From assembly GCA_020847375.1 (NCBI GenBank), contig JADLCB010000003.1, forward strand, positions 310,001-374,000: a DNA stretch of 64,000 nucleotides, read 5' to 3'. Shown piece after piece: positions 9,383 to 18,157 of the stretch (its first letter is position 1; each line of letters opens with the position of its first letter). This stretch comes from Phycisphaerales bacterium. Lineage in GTDB: Bacteria; Planctomycetota; Phycisphaerae; Tepidisphaerales; Tepidisphaeraceae. Below the pieces are notes generated by a model. That model searched no databases. It was given only the letters and a program-made list of their open reading frames with translations, and was not told where the DNA came from. A program made the translations under genes and the position numbers.

Positions 9383-9820
9383 CTACATCCATAATTCGCC
9401 AGCCGCTTCGGGCTGATAAACGATCCGCTGCACGCGCATCCGGCGCAGCTTGCCGCGTGTCTTCCAGGTGGCCATCTGCCCCTGGCGTTTGCCCAGCAGC
9501 GCGATACCCAGCGGCGAAAGAACCGACAGGCGGCGACGAAAAATATCAGCATCATCGTCGAAGACGAGGGTCAGCTCCTGTTGGCGGCCACTTTGCTCGT
9601 CCACAGCCTGCAGGCGGGTGTTCATGGTGACAACATCCGGTGGAACCTGATCCGGATCGACCACCTGCGATCCAGCCAGCCGCCGCTCCAGATCGCGCAG
9701 GCGCTGAAGACAGCGTTGCTCGTCGGCGGAGGGTGCTTGTTGAATGCTCCGCAACATGCTCGCCAGGCGCTGATGATCCATATTGCTCAGCAGCATGGGT
9801 TGGGCTGATGGGTTTGTCAT
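9383..9820 (-). CDS. Rnk/GreA C-terminal-domain protein, copy 3
   Basis: First gene of the three-paralogue operon, 145 residues. It has the same fold signature (LTLVFDDDADIF, SVLSPLGIALLGKRQG, YQPEAAGELWM). The N-terminal 50 residues form an Arg/Gln-rich helical segment (MLRSIQQAPSADEQRCLQRL) longer and more charged than in copies 1 and 2, so it could be a short finger-like hairpin. Whether it carries the acidic tip residues of GreA cannot be decided by eye. Confidence 0.72.
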   Translation of the reverse strand: MTNPSAQPMLLSNMDHQRLASMLRSIQQAPSADEQRCLQRLRDLERRLAGSQVVDPDQVPPDVVTMNTRLQAVDEQSGRQQELTLVFDDDADIFRRRLSVLSPLGIALLGKRQGQMATWKTRGKLRRMRVQRIVYQPEAAGELWM

Positions 9821-10134
9821 TTCAGACCTCCGCGCGTGGTTGGCCGCGGCTGATTGAGTGCCGGGCGGGAAACGTCAGTTCAATTGATTGTCAAACATGC
9901 GGGCCAGCCCGCCTGACGGCGGAGGGCCGAGAGGCGGGATTACCTGCGGTAGAGACGAACCTCGTCCGCGGTCAACGTACAGATGAAATTAGGAGCTGTG
10001 TTCATCATGGTTCAGGTGGGCGGTGAAAGATTGCACCAGCCGGCTGTCAATAGTATAGCAACCAAGCGACCATAGGTAAAATATGAAGTTCCGATGATAT
10101 ACTTTGCTTTACTAAATCGATATGATCAGGGGGT
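9821..10134. other. Divergent intergenic region between the rnk-type operon and the LysR gene
   Basis: About 314 bases with no convincing gene. Promoters for both flanking genes must lie here, but I could not pair good -35 and -10 boxes. There is an AT-rich stretch around 10075-10125 with TATACT-like elements ahead of the LysR gene. Divergent placement suggests the LysR protein could bind here, which is inference. Confidence 0.4.
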
Positions 10135-11046
10135 ATGAAGTGGTTAAATTACAATCATCTGCATTATTTCTGGGCGGTGGCGCGGGAGGGTTCGATTGCC
10201 AGGGCTGCCGAGGAGTTGATGGTTTCACAACCGACGATCAGCATTCAGTTGAAGGAGCTGGAAGCGTCGCTGGGTCAGCGTCTGTTTGATCGGGCGGGTC
10301 GGGGGTTGAAGCTGACGGAAACGGGGCGGATTGCCTACAACTACGCCAACGGTATTTTTTCGCTGGGCCAGGAGATGGTCGATGCCCTGGAGCATCAGCC
10401 CACGGGTCGGGCGCTGAAGTTGTCGGTCGGCGTGCTGGATGTAATTCCCAAGATGGTGGTGCGCCAGTTGCTGCAACCGGCCTTGGGGCTGGAAGAACCG
10501 GTGCGTCTGATCTGCCGGGAAGACAAGGCGGATCGTCTGCTGGCGGATCTGGTGGCCCGGCGGACGGATGTGGTGCTCAGCGATGCGCCCATTGGTACGG
10601 CGGTGGCGGTGGAAGGTTTCAACCATCTGCTGGGTGAATCGGAAGTATCATTTTTCGCCATGCCCGAACTGGCCGGGAGGATTAAGCGCGGATTTCCTCA
10701 TTCGCTGGATGGCCAGCCCCTTTTGCTGCCGACTGATCATACGGAGTTGCGCCGTTCGTTGAACCAGTGGCTGGATAGCAAGCGGATTCATCCGGTGGTG
10801 GTGGGGGAATTCGATGACACGGCATTGATGTTTGGTTTTGCCCGCAGCGGAGCCGGGATATTCCCCGCGCCATCCATGATCGAAACGACCATGAAACGCG
10901 AGCTGGGTGTGCGTCTGGTGGGCCGGGCAGAGGGCGTGTGCGAACGTTATTATGCGATTTCGCTGGAGGCAAAACTCAAGCATCCGGCGGTGAAGGCGAT
11001 CTGTGATGCCGCTCGGCGCACGCTGGGCGGGCGCAGCTCATCCTGA
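10135..11046 (+). CDS. LysR-family transcriptional regulator, NhaR-like
   Basis: A 303-residue LysR-type regulator. The winged helix-turn-helix occupies residues 1-65 (NYNHLHYFWAVAREGSIARA, MVSQPTISIQLKELE), and the N-terminus matches the NhaR subgroup, which senses Na+ in enterobacteria. The effector-binding half (about 90-295) has the usual periplasmic-binding-protein-like fold. No sodium/proton antiporter lies next to it, so the ligand is unknown. A run of Gs directly before the ATG gives poor Shine-Dalgarno spacing. Its end overlaps the convergent esterase gene by 9 bases. Confidence 0.82.
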   Translation: MKWLNYNHLHYFWAVAREGSIARAAEELMVSQPTISIQLKELEASLGQRLFDRAGRGLKLTETGRIAYNYANGIFSLGQEMVDALEHQPTGRALKLSVGVLDVIPKMVVRQLLQPALGLEEPVRLICREDKADRLLADLVARRTDVVLSDAPIGTAVAVEGFNHLLGESEVSFFAMPELAGRIKRGFPHSLDGQPLLLPTDHTELRRSLNQWLDSKRIHPVVVGEFDDTALMFGFARSGAGIFPAPSMIETTMKRELGVRLVGRAEGVCERYYAISLEAKLKHPAVKAICDAARRTLGGRSSS

Positions 11047-11793
11047 TCCCAGAGGTTTGAGTTTGAGATTGCGGGCGTGGAACGCGATGGCTGAGGGGAT
11101 GTGTCGATCCCAGTAGTCCCAGTCGTGCTGACCGGAGTATTCTTCGTATTCATGGGGCACACCCATTTTGGTCAGTTGGTGGTGAAATTCACGATTGTGT
11201 TCGATGAAAAAATCACCCTGGCCGCAATCCAGGCGCAGATGCGGCAGTTGGCTGCGCCGTTTGGCGCCGCGGGCCAGCGCCAGCAGGTCATGTTCGCTGC
11301 CTTTTGGGTTGGCGCCGAAAATACGCCGGTGGTCGGGCCATTTGGCGGGAATGGGAATCGAACCGTAGTGCACCGCTCCGCTGTGGCTATGGGCACTGGC
11401 GAAAAGATCGGGGTATCCCAGCGACAGGCGCATCGCTCCGTAACCGCCCATGGACAAACCGCTGATGCAGCGGGCGCTGCGCGTGGGGCGGACGGGGAAG
11501 TTGCGCTGGACCATCGTGATCAGATCGGTGGCGATATAGGTGGCGTAGGCCGGGCCGATTTCGTTATTGGTGTAATAACCGCGATACCCATCGGGCATGA
11601 CGACAACCAGGGGCAGGTTCTCCACATAGCGCTCGATGCTGCTGCGCCGAAGCCAGCCGGTGTAGTCATCGCTCATGCCATGCAGCAAATAAAGCGTGGC
11701 GAAGGGGGGCTTGCCTGAATTAGGGAGAATCACGTACGCCCCGACTTGTTTCTGGAGTGTCGGGCTGTACCAATGAAGATCACAAAGAGCCAT
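11038..11793 (-). CDS. Esterase D/PF00756-family alpha/beta hydrolase
   Basis: The 251-residue product (from the ATG at 11793) is a putative serine esterase of the esterase D/antigen 85 family. It has the oxyanion-side YLLHGMSDDYTGW and the nucleophile elbow GLSMGGYGA; later Asp and His (EEYSGQHDWDYW) can complete the triad. An upstream in-frame extension to 11904 exists, but its residues do not look like the family, and MALCDLHWYSP is the natural start. No signal peptide is apparent, so it is probably cytoplasmic. The substrate is unknown. Confidence 0.75.
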   Translation of the reverse strand: MALCDLHWYSPTLQKQVGAYVILPNSGKPPFATLYLLHGMSDDYTGWLRRSSIERYVENLPLVVVMPDGYRGYYTNNEIGPAYATYIATDLITMVQRNFPVRPTRSARCISGLSMGGYGAMRLSLGYPDLFASAHSHSGAVHYGSIPIPAKWPDHRRIFGANPKGSEHDLLALARGAKRRSQLPHLRLDCGQGDFFIEHNREFHHQLTKMGVPHEYEEYSGQHDWDYWDRHIPSAIAFHARNLKLKPLGSG

Positions 11794-11963
11794 AATCAGC
11801 GATATTGTAGTGCGACAGTTCAGGCTGCCAAGAATCGAGTGTCCCATGCGATGAGCCTGTTTTCCGCTAAGATAGTCGAGCAAATCGTTGCAAAAACAAG
11901 CCACAGCAAAAATACGCGGGGAAATTGACCAGTTGATTCATTGTCATTTAGCATAGGCGGGTG

Positions 11964-12293
11964 ATGCGATACGACCTACCTATTGTTGGCCAGAGCACTG
12001 GTGGTACGGCGGTGTTGTTTTTCTGGTTGGTGGTGCTTCTGGTGATTGTCGCCGTTGGTGCGGCGCTGGTGCTGTGGCTGCGCAAGTGGTATGCCTCGAG
12101 CGATGCGCATGTTCAAGGGGGGTTTACGCTGGCGGAGATTCGAAAATTGCATCAGGAAGGTCGGATGACCGGGGAAGAGTACGAAAAAGCCAGGATGCTG
12201 ATTCTGGGGCAGGCGCGGCGTGATCTGCAGGCACCGATCGACCCGGATTCCCCGAACCAACCAACCACGGGCGACGTAAAGCTGGATGAGTAG
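11964..12293 (+). CDS. Small membrane protein with SHOCT-like tail
   Basis: A 109-residue protein with one long transmembrane helix (about residues 15-40, VLFFWLVVLLVIVAVGAALVLWL) and a cytoplasmic tail whose segment FTLAEIRKLHQEGRMTGEEYEKAR resembles the short C-terminal (SHOCT-type) helix pair. The function is unknown. The ATG at 11964 follows an in-frame GTG at 11961. It reads divergently from the esterase and precedes clpX on the same strand. Confidence 0.55.
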   Translation: MRYDLPIVGQSTGGTAVLFFWLVVLLVIVAVGAALVLWLRKWYASSDAHVQGGFTLAEIRKLHQEGRMTGEEYEKARMLILGQARRDLQAPIDPDSPNQPTTGDVKLDE

Positions 12294-12628
12294 CTCAAAG
12301 GGCTGAATCGAGCCGGGTCCGACAAAACAGAGGTTATCAGCACAGGGCGGAGAGGTCCGGATAATGGTAAATCGTCGTTTTTCGCTTCCTTGGTTCTGGC
12401 TTTTAGGCTACTAATATAACCAGTGATCAGCCTTGAGCTGAAACAACACGCACAAACGACCGTGCGGCGGCGGTTTTACGGAGTAAAGCCAGTAGTCGTA
12501 AACGACGAGATTCATAGAGGATTAAATCGTTTAAAATTGTAAGAAACCGGAATGTGCAACGGACGCCTCTCCTGTTTTGGATGGATCGGTTTTTCAGGTA
12601 ATTTTACAGAATCCGGAAGGTTTAGTTC
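12294..12628. other. Leader/promoter region of clpX
   Basis: 335 bases without a gene. The best promoter-like element is an AT-rich segment with TTGGTT (12390-12395) and TAATAT (12412-12417) spaced 16 bases apart, which is modest at both boxes. CGTCGTTT (12373-12380) is repeated inverted as AAACGACG (12500-12507), and a small local palindrome GTCGT/ACGAC sits at 12495-12506. GGAAGG at about 12615 is the ribosome-binding site for clpX. Confidence 0.35.
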
Positions 12629-13990
12629 ATGGCGAATTCTAATCGCACAGGTAATGGTGGCGGAACGGGCAACACACCTCCCGGCGGTGGCGGTAGCGGC
12701 GGTAATGGTGGCAATGGCGGGTTCCGCGGTCGTCGGGTGACGACATGCAGCTTCTGCGGGAAAAGCTCGCGCGATGTGGGGCCGATGGTGGAAGGACCGT
12801 CGGATGTTTACATCTGCGCCAATTGCGTTGACCTGGCGCACAACATCATCCGTCAGGAAAAGCGCAAGCTCAGCGCCAGTCAGCCGATGTTTGGAACAAT
12901 TCCCAGTCCCCGGCAGATCAAAGAGTTTATGGATAGCTACGTGGTCGGCCAGGAATACGCCAAGCGGGCGCTGTCCGTGGCGGTTCACAACCATTACAAA
13001 CGTCTGACCACGATCGATTCCAGCAGCGAAAAAGATGCGAATAATGATGTGGAGATCGACAAGAGCAACGTGTTGCTGATCGGGCCGACTGGTTCAGGTA
13101 AAACCTTGATGGCCAAGACGCTGGCGCGGGTGTTGAATGTGCCCTTTGCCATTGGTGATGCCACGACGCTGACTGAAGCCGGTTATGTCGGTGAAGACGT
13201 TGAAAACATCCTGCTGAAGCTGCTGCAAAATGCGGATTTTGATCTGGAGGCAGCCCAGCGCGGAATTATCTACATCGATGAAATCGACAAGATCGGCAAG
13301 ACGCAGAACAATGTGTCGATCACGCGCGATGTGTCGGGCGAAGGCGTCCAGCAGGCGCTGCTGAAGATGCTGGAGGGAACCGTTGCCAATATCCCGCCGC
13401 AGGGTGGTCGTAAACATCCGGAGCAGCAATATATCCAGATGGACACCAGCCAGATTCTGTTTATCTGCGGTGGTTCGTTCGTTGGTCTGGAGGATATTAT
13501 CCGCAAGCGTCTGGGCAAACGGCAGATCGGTTTCCTGTCTGAATCCAGCCCCAATATCACGGCGCGTGAACGGGCCAACACGCTGGCGCAGGTTCAACCG
13601 GAAGACTTGATCGAGTTCGGGATGATTCCTGAATTTGTCGGCCGTCTGCCGATCAACGCCACGCTGGAACCCTTGGATGTGGGGGTGCTGGTTTCGATTC
13701 TCACCCAGCCGAAAAATTCGCTGGTCAAACAGTATCAGCGGTTTTTCCGCATGGAAGGCAGCGAGCTGGAATTCACCCCAACTGCCTTGCAGTTGATCGC
13801 CGAGCGTGCGCTCAAGCGCGACACCGGTGCCCGGGCGCTGCGCGCGGTGTGTGAAGAAATCATGCTCGATCTGATGTATGACCTGCCGGATCAGGCTCAG
13901 GGCGGTAAATATGTCATCACGCCCGAGGTGGTGCAAGGCAAGGACAAACTGTTCAAGATTCAACCTGAACGCCGCCGCGAATCAGCCTGA
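12629..13990 (+). CDS. clpX: ATP-dependent Clp protease ATP-binding subunit ClpX
   Basis: ClpX unfolds tagged proteins and feeds them to ClpP. The 453-residue protein has the N-terminal zinc-binding domain with CSFCGKS and CANC (about residues 31-60), the AAA+ Walker A GPTGSGKT (about 151-158), the GYVGEDVEN segment, Walker [10 protein letters not shown], and the C-terminal substrate-interacting small domain. Ahead of the zinc finger is an unusual 30-residue glycine/asparagine-rich extension ([20 protein letters not shown]). clpP is not adjacent. A strong terminator follows. Confidence 0.97.
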   Translation: MANSNRTGNGGGTGNTPPGGGGSGGNGGNGGFRGRRVTTCSFCGKSSRDVGPMVEGPSDVYICANCVDLAHNIIRQEKRKLSASQPMFGTIPSPRQIKEFMDSYVVGQEYAKRALSVAVHNHYKRLTTIDSSSEKDANNDVEIDKSNVLLIGPTGSGKTLMAKTLARVLNVPFAIGDATTLTEAGYVGEDVENILLKLLQNADFDLEAAQRGIIYIDEIDKIGKTQNNVSITRDVSGEGVQQALLKMLEGTVANIPPQGGRKHPEQQYIQMDTSQILFICGGSFVGLEDIIRKRLGKRQIGFLSESSPNITARERANTLAQVQPEDLIEFGMIPEFVGRLPINATLEPLDVGVLVSILTQPKNSLVKQYQRFFRMEGSELEFTPTALQLIAERALKRDTGARALRAVCEEIMLDLMYDLPDQAQGGKYVITPEVVQGKDKLFKIQPERRRESA

Positions 13991-14084
13991 ATCGTTGATC
14001 CGATCAACGGCTGACTGTGCGGTTCAATTCGATTGATCGGGTCATTGTCCGAGTCATGGGAAAACAGGTTGTACCTCAAAAAAA

Positions 14085-14107
14085 CCCCGCAGTTCGCGGG
14101 GTTTTTT
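14085..14107 (+). terminator. Intrinsic terminator after clpX
   Basis: CCCCGC (14085-14090) pairs with GCGGGG (14096-14101) across a 5-base loop, flanked by an A-run before and six Ts after. It can act in both directions; on the plus strand it ends the clpX transcript. Confidence 0.85.
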
Positions 14108-14193
14108 GTTGGCAGGATCCGGGTGTTTTGACCGCTTCACGTGAGACGGCGCTATCGTGCCATGCGTTACCTGGCCGATAATAAAAAGCCTGC

Positions 14194-14616
14194 ATGAACG
14201 AAGCGAAAATTGATTATCACAGCATCGTGGAACAGATGAAAAGCGCATATCAATTGCGCGTGCGCCGCTGGCGCAGGAAGATGAGCGGGTGCGCGTGGCG
14301 TGTTTATTATCACGATGGGCGGATCATCAACTGGATCGAGGCGCCGCAACCGAAAAGTCCGATCAGCCTGGCGGTATTTCTGCATGAAGTGGGGCATCAT
14401 GTCATCGGGTTTTCCACCTATAAGCGTCGGTGCGAAGAGGAGTATCATGCCTGGTCGTGGGCGCTGCAGACCATGAAACAACTTGGCGTGCCGATCGACC
14501 ATCGGGTCAAGCGCCGGTTTGAAGCATCGATGTGTTACGCGGTGGCCAAGGCGGTGCGCCGGGGGGTCAAGTCATTACCAGCGCCGTTGGAATGCTATAC
14601 GCGGCAGGCTGCCTAG
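14194..14616 (+). CDS. Small putative zinc metallopeptidase (HExxH) of unknown family
   Basis: A 140-residue basic protein. Residues 64-68 read HEVGH within FLHEVGHHVIGF, a classic zincin HExxH, and an acidic cluster EEEYHAWSWAL 14 residues later could supply the third ligand, as in ImmA/IrrE-like proteins. No signal peptide or helix-turn-helix is present. It is flanked by the clpX terminator and a terminator-like hairpin at 14721-14747, so it is probably transcribed alone. Substrate and role are unknown. Confidence 0.55.
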   Translation: MNEAKIDYHSIVEQMKSAYQLRVRRWRRKMSGCAWRVYYHDGRIINWIEAPQPKSPISLAVFLHEVGHHVIGFSTYKRRCEEEYHAWSWALQTMKQLGVPIDHRVKRRFEASMCYAVAKAVRRGVKSLPAPLECYTRQAA

Positions 14617-14720
14617 CGCCGGTCGGCAATGTGATATTTTCATTCCCCGCGGATCAGTTCAACGGCCAGGATCAACAAGAGCTAAAGAGTCTTTTATCTC
14701 ATTTATGGGAATCGCCATGA

Positions 14721-14747
14721 ATGGTGCGCTGCGCTCCATTTTCTTTT
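14721..14747 (+). terminator. Terminator-like hairpin after the HExxH gene
   Basis: ATGGTGCGC (14721-14729) and GCGCTCCAT (14731-14739) pair with one mismatch and a very small loop, followed by TTTTCTTTT. It lies about 105 bases after the stop of the small HExxH gene. Confidence 0.5.
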
Positions 14748-14761
14748 GCTGTGCATCACGA

Positions 14762-14796
14762 CCGACATTGACGCTGGCGAAATGTCGGCCTAACCT
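14762..14796 (+). promoter_or_regulatory. sodA promoter with overlapping palindrome
   Basis: TTGACG (14768-14773) and TAACCT (14791-14796) have 17-base spacing. CCGACATT (14762-14769) and AATGTCGG (14781-14788) form an 8-base inverted repeat that brackets the -35 box and most of the spacer, a good position for a repressor operator. The regulator is not known. Confidence 0.4.
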
Positions 14797-14844
14797 TACG
14801 AAGTACATACAGGGAACTTTATTTAACAACAGAAGGAGTATTTC

Positions 14845-15459
14845 ATGCCCTGGCAACTCGCCCCATTACCGTTTGCGCCCGATGCGCTTGAACCGCATTT
14901 TGATCGTCAGACGCAGGAGATTCATCATGGCAAACATCATCAGGGATATGTCAACAACCTGAATGCCGCCATCGCCAAACATCCTGAGCTGGATGGTAAA
15001 AAGCTGCATGACCTGCTGGCGCATGAATGCGCGGGCATTCCCGAAGATATTCGTACTGCGGTGCGCAATAATGGTGGTGGTGTGCATAACCATAATCTGT
15101 GGTGGGAGATTCTGAATCCCAAGGATCGGGCTGCGGCTCCGGTGGGCAAACTGGCCGCAGCGATCAATGCGACGTTTGGTTCGTTCGACAAGTTCAAGGA
15201 GGCCTTCAAGACGGCTGGGTCAACGCGCTTTGGTTCGGGTTGGGCGTGGCTGGTGAAAAAGGGTGACAAGCTCGAAGTGATGAGTACCGCCAACCAGGAT
15301 TCGCCGATTCTGTTCGGTGCGTTCCCGGTCATCGGTGCTGACGTGTGGGAACATGCGTATTATCTCAAGTATCAGAACCGCCGCCCTGATTATCTGGATG
15401 CGTTCTGGAACGTGGTGAACTGGCGGGTGGCGGAAGAGCGTTTTGGCCGCGCCAAGTAA
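14845..15459 (+). CDS. sodA: Superoxide dismutase, Fe/Mn family
   Basis: Converts superoxide to oxygen and peroxide in the cytoplasm. The 204-residue length is standard. The metal ligands are visible: His in [12 protein letters not shown] (near residue 27), His in [14 protein letters not shown] (about 75), and Asp/His in [20 protein letters not shown] (about 163-167). There is no signal peptide. AGAAGGAG precedes the ATG closely. The metal (Fe or Mn) cannot be assigned by eye; the symbol follows the common Mn form. Confidence 0.93.
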   Translation: MPWQLAPLPFAPDALEPHFDRQTQEIHHGKHHQGYVNNLNAAIAKHPELDGKKLHDLLAHECAGIPEDIRTAVRNNGGGVHNHNLWWEILNPKDRAAAPVGKLAAAINATFGSFDKFKEAFKTAGSTRFGSGWAWLVKKGDKLEVMSTANQDSPILFGAFPVIGADVWEHAYYLKYQNRRPDYLDAFWNVVNWRVAEERFGRAK

Positions 15460-15532
15460 GCAAGGCATTCTCGCTGCGCCTGCAATTGCTTGAACGGGCG
15501 CACCGGCGGGGAAGGCCTGATGCATTAAGCAC

Positions 15533-15569
15533 GACGCGCTGACGATCAAATCGCAGCGCGTCTTTTTTT
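15533..15569 (+). terminator. Intrinsic terminator after the superoxide dismutase gene
   Basis: GACGCGCTG (15533-15541) pairs perfectly with CAGCGCGTC (15554-15562) over a 12-base loop, followed by seven Ts. Confidence 0.85.
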
Positions 15570-15651
15570 GTCAGAACCCATCAATGGCGGCGGATGACCA
15601 TGCCGGCCGACTGGCGCGTCGCCGGCTGCGCGGGGATTCACAAGTGCGGTT

Positions 15652-16485
15652 CTAAGATTCCGAGGGTGGCGTGGCAGCATTTTTTCGCTCGCGCGAGCGG
15701 GCCAAAATCATATCGCGCAACCGGGCAGCCTCTTCGTAGCGTTCAGCCTTAAGCGCTTTTTTGAGTTTATTTTTCAGACGCTCGACCGAATCGTGCGGCA
15801 GTTTCTGGCAAATCTTCATGGCCAGCTGATGGAGGATGCGCATTTCGTTGGAAAGCCGCAATAATCCCCTGCGGTTGTGGCGATGAAAAAACTCGCGGAT
15901 GTCGCACATCGCGCCCGAGACAATCACCAGCGCCTCCCGGAGCTTCTTGTGCTGCAGCGCGATCGATGCCTTGGCCCGGGCGTTCATCATGATGATGTAA
16001 GGCCGGTATTGCTCAAGGATCGTGCGATCATGCTCCTGTTCGCCGAACTTGGCGCACAGGTTCATCACCCGCAGATTGCGCTCGGTATCGCGGGCCACGC
16101 CGGCAAAATCCTCCAGCACAAACAGGCTGAGATAACGGTGGTAGTACATCGCCGCTTCCTCGCGCAATGCGCGGCAGTGTTCGGGGGTGAGAAAGAAACC
16201 GAGGTCGTTGCCGTTCTGCTGACCGTAACTGCGCAACTGCTGCTCATGGTGTTCCAGTAATGACTCGCAACCGTGGGGCATCCTCCCATCGGGGCGACCG
16301 GTCATCTCCATCTGCAAAACGCCCAGGTCCAGGCGCATCTGCAGCTTGGGTCGGCCATCGATGCCGGTGACTTTACGCACATTGATCGTGCCGGGTTCAT
16401 AGTCCCATCCCTTGATCAACGGATGGATATCCTTGCTGGAAGCCTTGCCCTCATTGCGGGGGGAATGCGGTTTATGATCGCTCAT
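15652..16485 (-). CDS. UVR-motif protein
   Basis: A 277-residue cytoplasmic protein whose recognisable part is the C-terminal UVR motif (about residues 238-266, LKKALKAERYEEAARLRDMI), the helical hairpin found in UvrB, UvrC and the McsA/ClpC-partner family. The rest is helix-rich and matches nothing I know; there are no McsA-type cysteine pairs. The motif implies a protein-protein interaction, perhaps with a Clp ATPase or an excision-repair protein, but that is inference. A good minus-strand promoter lies upstream. Confidence 0.6.
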   Translation of the reverse strand: MSDHKPHSPRNEGKASSKDIHPLIKGWDYEPGTINVRKVTGIDGRPKLQMRLDLGVLQMEMTGRPDGRMPHGCESLLEHHEQQLRSYGQQNGNDLGFFLTPEHCRALREEAAMYYHRYLSLFVLEDFAGVARDTERNLRVMNLCAKFGEQEHDRTILEQYRPYIIMMNARAKASIALQHKKLREALVIVSGAMCDIREFFHRHNRRGLLRLSNEMRILHQLAMKICQKLPHDSVERLKNKLKKALKAERYEEAARLRDMILARSRERKNAATPPSES

Positions 16486-16580
16486 GTTAGATGATCCGCG
16501 TTATGACAGTCGGTCAAATCGAGATGACTGCTTCTCTCGCCTTCCATCTGTGGACTGATTTGATCAGCCTGACTGCGGGC

Positions 16581-16609
16581 ATTATATACCGGTCGATTAC
16601 AGCAGGCAA
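16581..16609 (-). promoter_or_regulatory. Promoter of the UVR-motif gene
   Basis: On the minus strand TTGCCT (16609-16604) and a perfect TATAAT (16586-16581) are 17 bases apart. Transcription would begin near 16574, about 90 bases before the start codon at 16485. The remainder of the 360-base divergent interval to panC shows no gene. CGATTACAGCAGGC (about 16594) and CGATTTATCAGCAGGC (about 16619) form an imperfect direct repeat. Confidence 0.55.
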
Positions 16610-16845
16610 AATAACGTTCGATTTATCAGCAGGCGCAACACGCGGATTAAATTACTCTTGTTGATGAATGTCGGCGCCTTTATGCTGCTCAAGCGCAATG
16701 AACTCGGGCGATGCTGATTGGCGAACATAACCTGATCGACGGTTGTCGATGCACGGATTACGGGCGCTGGGTTAAAAGGTTGTGAGGCGGTGACAGCGAA
16801 CGATTGCATTATTGTTTGAGTCGATGCGTGAAAGGTGAAGCGACG

Positions 16846-17799
16846 ATGAAAGTGGTTCATACCATTGCCGATTGCCGGATCGCGCGCAAGTGCATGGGTG
16901 AGCTGGCGCTGGTGGCGACGATGGGGGCGCTGCATGACGGTCATCGATCCTTGATCGAACAAGCCAGAAAAATGGCTGAACACGTCGCGGTGAGTATTTT
17001 CGTGAACCCGACGCAGTTCGGGCCGAAGGAAGATTTCACGAAATATCCGCGTCCGCTGGAGGATGATCTGGCGCTGTGTCAGGCAGCAGGGGTTGATCTG
17101 GTGTTTAATCCTTCGCCGCAGGAGATGTATCCGGGCCAGGTGCAAGATCAGGCTGGTTCAGCAGATAGACAGCAACCTGGCGCGCGGATGCCTTCTCCGG
17201 CGATTGCTGCTGAGGCGACCCCTTTGACCGCGCGCGATGAAGTCATTGTTGATCTGCCGTACCTGACCACGGTGCTGGAAGGCAGACACCGCCCGGGGCA
17301 TTTTCGCGGGGTTTGCCAGGTGGTGGCCAAATTGTTCAACATCATTCAGCCGAACCTGGCCCTGTTTGGCCAGAAGGATTTTCAACAGTTGCGCATTTTA
17401 CAGGCGATGACCGAGGCGCTGGATTTTCCGGTGCAAATTATTGCCTGTCCGACCCTGCGTGAAGCCGATGGGCTGGCGATGTCCAGCCGCAATCGTTACT
17501 TAACGCCCGAACAACGAACCAAGGCACTGGTGATTTCCGCGGCGCTATTTGAAGCTCAGGCGCAGTTCTGTTCGGGAATCAAGCAGACCAATCGATTGGT
17601 GACCAGCGTGCAAAATCGCCTGCTGGCTGAGCATCTCAATGTTGATTATGTGGCAGCGGTTGACACGCAAAGCCTGCGCGCCGTTGAACTGGTCCACGGG
17701 CCGACCCTGCTGGCGGTGGCAGCGCGGGTCGGTTCGACCCGTCTGATCGACAATGTGATTCTTGGCGCCCCGCCCTGCCCCGATTTTCTGCACGATTGA
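16846..17799 (+). CDS. panC: Pantoate--beta-alanine ligase
   Basis: PanC condenses pantoate and beta-alanine using ATP in vitamin B5/CoA synthesis. The nucleotidyltransferase signature MGALHDGH (residues 26-33), FVNPTQFGPKEDF, the GRHRPGHFRGV loop and FGQKDFQQL are all present, as is SSRNRYL. At 317 residues it is longer than the usual 280 or so because of an insertion at about 98-132 (rich in Q, A, P). The ATG at 16846 gives the native N-terminus; an in-frame ATG at 16804 would add 14 unlikely residues. No panB or panD is adjacent. Confidence 0.93.
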   Translation: MKVVHTIADCRIARKCMGELALVATMGALHDGHRSLIEQARKMAEHVAVSIFVNPTQFGPKEDFTKYPRPLEDDLALCQAAGVDLVFNPSPQEMYPGQVQDQAGSADRQQPGARMPSPAIAAEATPLTARDEVIVDLPYLTTVLEGRHRPGHFRGVCQVVAKLFNIIQPNLALFGQKDFQQLRILQAMTEALDFPVQIIACPTLREADGLAMSSRNRYLTPEQRTKALVISAALFEAQAQFCSGIKQTNRLVTSVQNRLLAEHLNVDYVAAVDTQSLRAVELVHGPTLLAVAARVGSTRLIDNVILGAPPCPDFLHD

Positions 17800-17879
17800 G
17801 GGCCAACCGCAGTTTTGCGATAAATTGTTATTTTTCTTCATGTTATGGGACCTGATAGCGGCGCGGGGGTGAAAAAATC

Positions 17880-17908
17880 TTGACGCCTGATCGGGTGGCG
17901 TGTCTACT
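17880..17908 (+). promoter_or_regulatory. Candidate promoter of the pseudopilin operon
   Basis: TTGACG (17880-17885) and TCTACT (17903-17908) are 17 bases apart, 5/6 and 4/6 matches to the consensus. It would give a 5' leader of about 240 bases before the GspF gene at 18158. The 358-base interval 17800-18157 shows no other gene. Confidence 0.4.
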
Positions 17909-18157
17909 ACATAATGCAGCCGTTGGGCTGAACGCCGATTGGTGGCGGCGGGTTGAAAAATAAAATGATGTGATTTTCATAACTAATGTCGCAACAATAA
18001 GTTAGAAATTGATGAACCTGCGCCGGTTTTAGCCGTATAACTAACCGGGGGCGGTAGCGCCAAATAAGAGTCAAGCTGCCGATTCGGGCAGGATTTGTGA
18101 AATTGACAAGACAGCGCGAATAATCAATCAGTCATACCTTTAGTGGAGCTTGCGTCC

